From: Candidatus Peregrinibacteria bacterium
GTDB lineage: Bacteria > Patescibacteriota > Gracilibacteria > UM-FILTER-43-11
Direction of reading: 5' to 3'
Length of the DNA stretch: 6,120 bases
NCBI GenBank assembly: GCA_030618315.1
Contig: JAUXDO010000070.1
Span: 1 to 6,120 of the forward strand
The notes under the pieces are model-generated. The model was not told the DNA's origin. It saw only the letters and a program-made list of their open reading frames with translations, and searched no databases. Below are positions 4,109-6,120 of the stretch, piece by piece; the stretch's first letter is position 1; each line of letters opens with the position of its first letter. A program made the position numbers and the translations under genes.

Positions 4109-5974
4109 ATGTCATTTAAATACTTAGCTGATACATTTTCCGTAGCCCGCGACTCAAATCATTTTATTCAGTTAAAGTCGCTTAAAAAGCCACGTGTGGA
4201 CGACCAGGTCTGGCTTGCTTTTGAGATTGTAGGAGATACAAAATTCGCCCGCTCAACAGTTCAGAATATTATCGATACAATTGAGGAGGTTTATTTTGAC
4301 AATCTTGAACTCGATGCTTACGAACGATTTGAAAGAGCGCTTAAAGAAATAAATATAATTTATAAAAGCATTAAGGACAAAAGAGGTGCTAAATCTCTTG
4401 GAACAATAAGCGCAATAATCGCCGTTTTTGCTGGTGGTAAACTTCATTTAACACAATCAAAAGATGCTGAAGCATATTTGATCAGAAAGGGGAAACTTTC
4501 CTTAGTAAGTGAAGGTTTATCTGGAAAATCTGAAGATTTATTTGTAAATATCGCAAGCGGTGAACTTCTTCCGGAAGACAAAGTACTTTTTTGCACGTCA
4601 AGACTGCTCAGACTGGCAACTCATTCTCAAATAGCTACATTATGCGAAGATGGAGTAACAGAAGCACTGGATTCAATACGTGAACTAGTACTTTCAGATA
4701 GTGACTTAAGCATTGGCATCACATGCGTTCATGCAAAATTGCCTAGCCGTGGAGTTTCAAAATCCCGTTCTAGTGGTAACAAATACTTAGACAAAATAAA
4801 AGAAGTATTAAGCTCTGCTTTCGGATTTATAGGTGGTAAATTTGGAGGAAAAATCGGTAAAAAAATTGGACTTAAAACAGATTTCAATAAAAATACAATT
4901 TTAGCCATTATATTGGTAATTATTTTGGCTTTAATTATCAGTGTTTCCTTTTTGATGGACGGACGAAGAGACGGTGCCCTTAGAGAAGAATACAGATTGC
5001 GTATCGAAGCTATGAATCAGGATCTTCATACGGCAAATACAAAAGGATATGCAAATGACAAAGAAACAGCAAATGCGATTCTGGGTAAAGTTGAAGCCGA
5101 AGCCAGAGAAATTCTTGAAACTAATTTCTTCCGCGCTGAAGCACTTGCTCTTTTGGATAAAATTCAGGAAACACGCGACAGCATTAATAATACAGTAAGG
5201 CTTTCAGACGTAAGTCCATATGTGGATTTAAGTGAAAAACGTGAAAGTATTGAAGCTATAGGACTTCTGAATCTGGATGACAACTTCTTCGCATATGAAT
5301 ACAACGCCCTTTATGAAGTAATTCTGGATCAAGTATTAGACCCAAAAACAATTGATGATACCGAAATTGTAATGGCAGGTAGTGCTATGGAAGACATGGG
5401 ATTACTTGTTCTTTTAACTCAATCAGGACGGATAATCGAGTACGACGATGGACAATTTAGATTTGCAAGCACAGAGGATGAAAGCTGGAAACCAGGTATT
5501 GATCTTGCCGCTTACGGTAAGTACATTTATATGCTCAGCCCGTCTACAAACCAGATATATAAATATTCACGACTTCGCTCACAATATTCCAGTGCCACTG
5601 AATACAATTCAGATGCTGAAATTCAGGATGCGATTTCGTTTGCAATTGATGGAAATATATATGTACTAAAGAAAGGCGGTGAAATCATTCAGCTATTCAA
5701 ATCAAAAAAACAGTCATTTGAAATTGAAGACCTCGCAACAGATATTTCTGAAGCAACTAAAATATACACTTCCCCTGAATTAGACGGTCTTTATATTCTC
5801 GACCCTGTTAACAAACGAGTTATTATTGTACAAAAAGACATAGGACTAGGAGGCCGTTATGAAGGACAAGTTTACTTTGAAAATTTGGAAAACGTTCAGG
5901 ATATTTACGTTGAAAAGAACGAAAACAAACTGTATCTACTGACTAAAAAGGAGATATTTGAGGTGGATATTTAA
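4109..5974 (+). CDS. Membrane protein: inactive PP2C-like domain, one TM helix, C-terminal beta-propeller-like domain
   Basis: I do not know a named homologue. Residues 1-210 resemble a PP2C/PPM phosphatase. SLGTISAIIAVFAGGKLHLTQSKDAEAYLIRKGKLSLVSEGLS (start at residue 97) parallels the family's G-T-T-A...G-D-S-R-x-Y-L..G...L-T block. LLPEDKVLFCTSRLLRL (153-169) parallels P-G-D-x-x-L-L-C-S-D-G-L. SDSDLSIGITCVH (196-208) parallels the D-N-x-T end. The metal-binding acidic residues are replaced: the usual D-G-M/H-G-G stretch reads FEIVGDTKF, GDSR reads SKDAE, and SDGL reads TSRL. It is therefore probably a pseudophosphatase. A Gly/Lys-rich stretch (238-252) precedes one membrane helix at about 263-283. 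Residues 287-365 look helical. From about 415, four or more Y-I-Y/V-L strands (KYIYML 471, NIYVL 516, GLYIL 560, KLYLL 607) suggest a beta-propeller, probably outside the cell. No Shine-Dalgarno precedes the ATG. Confidence 0.7.
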   Translation: MSFKYLADTFSVARDSNHFIQLKSLKKPRVDDQVWLAFEIVGDTKFARSTVQNIIDTIEEVYFDNLELDAYERFERALKEINIIYKSIKDKRGAKSLGTISAIIAVFAGGKLHLTQSKDAEAYLIRKGKLSLVSEGLSGKSEDLFVNIASGELLPEDKVLFCTSRLLRLATHSQIATLCEDGVTEALDSIRELVLSDSDLSIGITCVHAKLPSRGVSKSRSSGNKYLDKIKEVLSSAFGFIGGKFGGKIGKKIGLKTDFNKNTILAIILVIILALIISVSFLMDGRRDGALREEYRLRIEAMNQDLHTANTKGYANDKETANAILGKVEAEAREILETNFFRAEALALLDKIQETRDSINNTVRLSDVSPYVDLSEKRESIEAIGLLNLDDNFFAYEYNALYEVILDQVLDPKTIDDTEIVMAGSAMEDMGLLVLLTQSGRIIEYDDGQFRFASTEDESWKPGIDLAAYGKYIYMLSPSTNQIYKYSRLRSQYSSATEYNSDAEIQDAISFAIDGNIYVLKKGGEIIQLFKSKKQSFEIEDLATDISEATKIYTSPELDGLYILDPVNKRVIIVQKDIGLGGRYEGQVYFENLENVQDIYVEKNENKLYLLTKKEIFEVDI

Positions 5975-5995
5975 TATCCCTAGAAGCTTTTTACT

Positions 5996-6038
5996 TTTAA
6001 CGTAGGGACGTTGCAATGCAACGTCCCTACTTGTTAAA
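5996..6038. repeat. REP-like hairpin with GTAG/CTAC ends
   Basis: The core 6002-6030 has 14-nt arms, GTAGGGACGTTGCA and TGCAACGTCCCTAC, around a single A. The stem extends outward with TTTAAC (5996-6001) and GTTAAA (6033-6038), leaving a 2-nt TT bulge. The GTAG tetranucleotide at the hairpin foot is the type of signal described for RAYT-recognised REPs, and a RAYT fragment is at the other end of the window. It lies 21 nt after the stop of the 621-residue gene. No T-run follows, so it is not a typical intrinsic terminator, although it could protect the 3' end of the upstream mRNA. Confidence 0.8.
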
Positions 6039-6059
6039 CATGATTGTTTGTCTTACAAT
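6031..6059 (+). promoter_or_regulatory. Promoter of the ribB-like gene, predicting a leaderless mRNA
   Basis: TTGTTA (6031-6036) is separated by exactly 17 nt from TACAAT (6054-6059). The usual start 6-7 nt downstream falls at about 6066, the A of the ATG. The -35 box directly abuts the REP-like hairpin core and shares bases with its outer stem (GTTAAA). Confidence 0.6.
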
Positions 6060-6065
6060 AAACCC

Positions 6066-6120
6066 ATGCAATCCACAATCAACTCCGCAATCACCGATTT
6101 AAAAAAAGGGAAAATGATAA
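6066..6120 (+). CDS. ribB: Probable RibB/RibBA N-terminus (3,4-dihydroxy-2-butanone-4-phosphate synthase), cut by window edge
   Basis: Only 18 residues are visible, MQSTINSAITDLKKGKMI, and the frame is open to the edge. The pattern I-x-x-A-I/L-x-x-L-K-K-G-x-x-I is the typical opening of DHBP synthase, just before its V-D-D-E-D-R-E-N-E-G active-site motif, which would lie outside the window. B. subtilis RibBA begins with a very similar IEEALDALKKGEVI as I recall it. RibB turns ribulose 5-phosphate into the four-carbon precursor of riboflavin. A good promoter ends 6 nt before the ATG, so translation from a leaderless mRNA is likely. Whether it is RibB alone or the RibBA fusion cannot be told. 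The call rests on a short match. Confidence 0.5.
   Translation, partial: MQSTINSAITDLKKGKMI

Noticed and set aside
5996..6038. Intrinsic terminator of the 621-residue gene
   Set aside because: The hairpin is strong but followed by ACATGATTGTTTG rather than a T-run; the GTAG/CTAC ends fit a REP element better.
1..6120. Recoded UGA (Gracilibacteria/Absconditabacteria code)
   Set aside because: No gene uses TGA as stop, but all genes are also intact without any in-frame TGA, so the sequence gives no evidence for recoding; few genes are sampled.

Overview
This AT-rich window (roughly 60-65% A+T by eye) is dense and bacterial. Its gene content, compact overlapping genes, lack of Shine-Dalgarno sequences and abundance of small palindromic or tandem repeats would fit a Patescibacteria/CPR-type genome. 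That placement is inference, because no rRNA or other taxonomic marker is present. The standard genetic code works throughout, and every complete gene ends in TAA or TAG.

Layout. The left edge holds the C-terminal part of a REP-associated tyrosine transposase (RAYT, Y1/IS200-like), whose frame begins inside a palindrome cut by the window edge. It converges on purN (minus strand), with stop codons overlapping by 4 nt. A 93-bp divergent promoter region then leads to an unrecognised 149-residue acidic protein (plus strand). That gene runs tail-to-tail, with 14 nt of overlap, into a three-gene minus-strand series transcribed right to left: hpf (ribosome hibernation factor), an O-antigen-ligase-type membrane protein, and a CofE-family glutamate ligase. 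The last two overlap by 83 nt. Between hpf and the ligase lies a 12-nt-period, dyad-symmetric repeat array of about 100 bp.

A 225-bp divergent region separates hpf from a 621-residue plus-strand protein. It carries a clear hpf promoter and a 106-bp inverted-repeat element packed with 7-nt tandem units. The 621-residue protein appears to be a PP2C-fold domain without its metal-binding acidic residues, followed by one membrane helix, a helical linker and a beta-propeller-like C-terminus. After it comes a 29-nt REP-like hairpin (GTAG...CTAC), then a good promoter whose predicted start falls on the ATG of a gene cut by the right edge. That gene's first 18 residues look like RibB (3,4-dihydroxy-2-butanone-4-phosphate synthase).

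How the parts relate. The coding genes are mostly housekeeping (purine formyl transfer, ribosome hibernation, surface glycan transfer, flavin-type cofactors) and do not form one obvious pathway. The more unusual content is the repeat layer: a RAYT fragment plus two REP-like palindromes, a heptamer array that seems to have entered cofE in frame, a heptamer-based hairpin element between divergent promoters, and the 12-nt dyad array. The pseudophosphatase-propeller membrane protein is the best candidate for an uncharacterised function.
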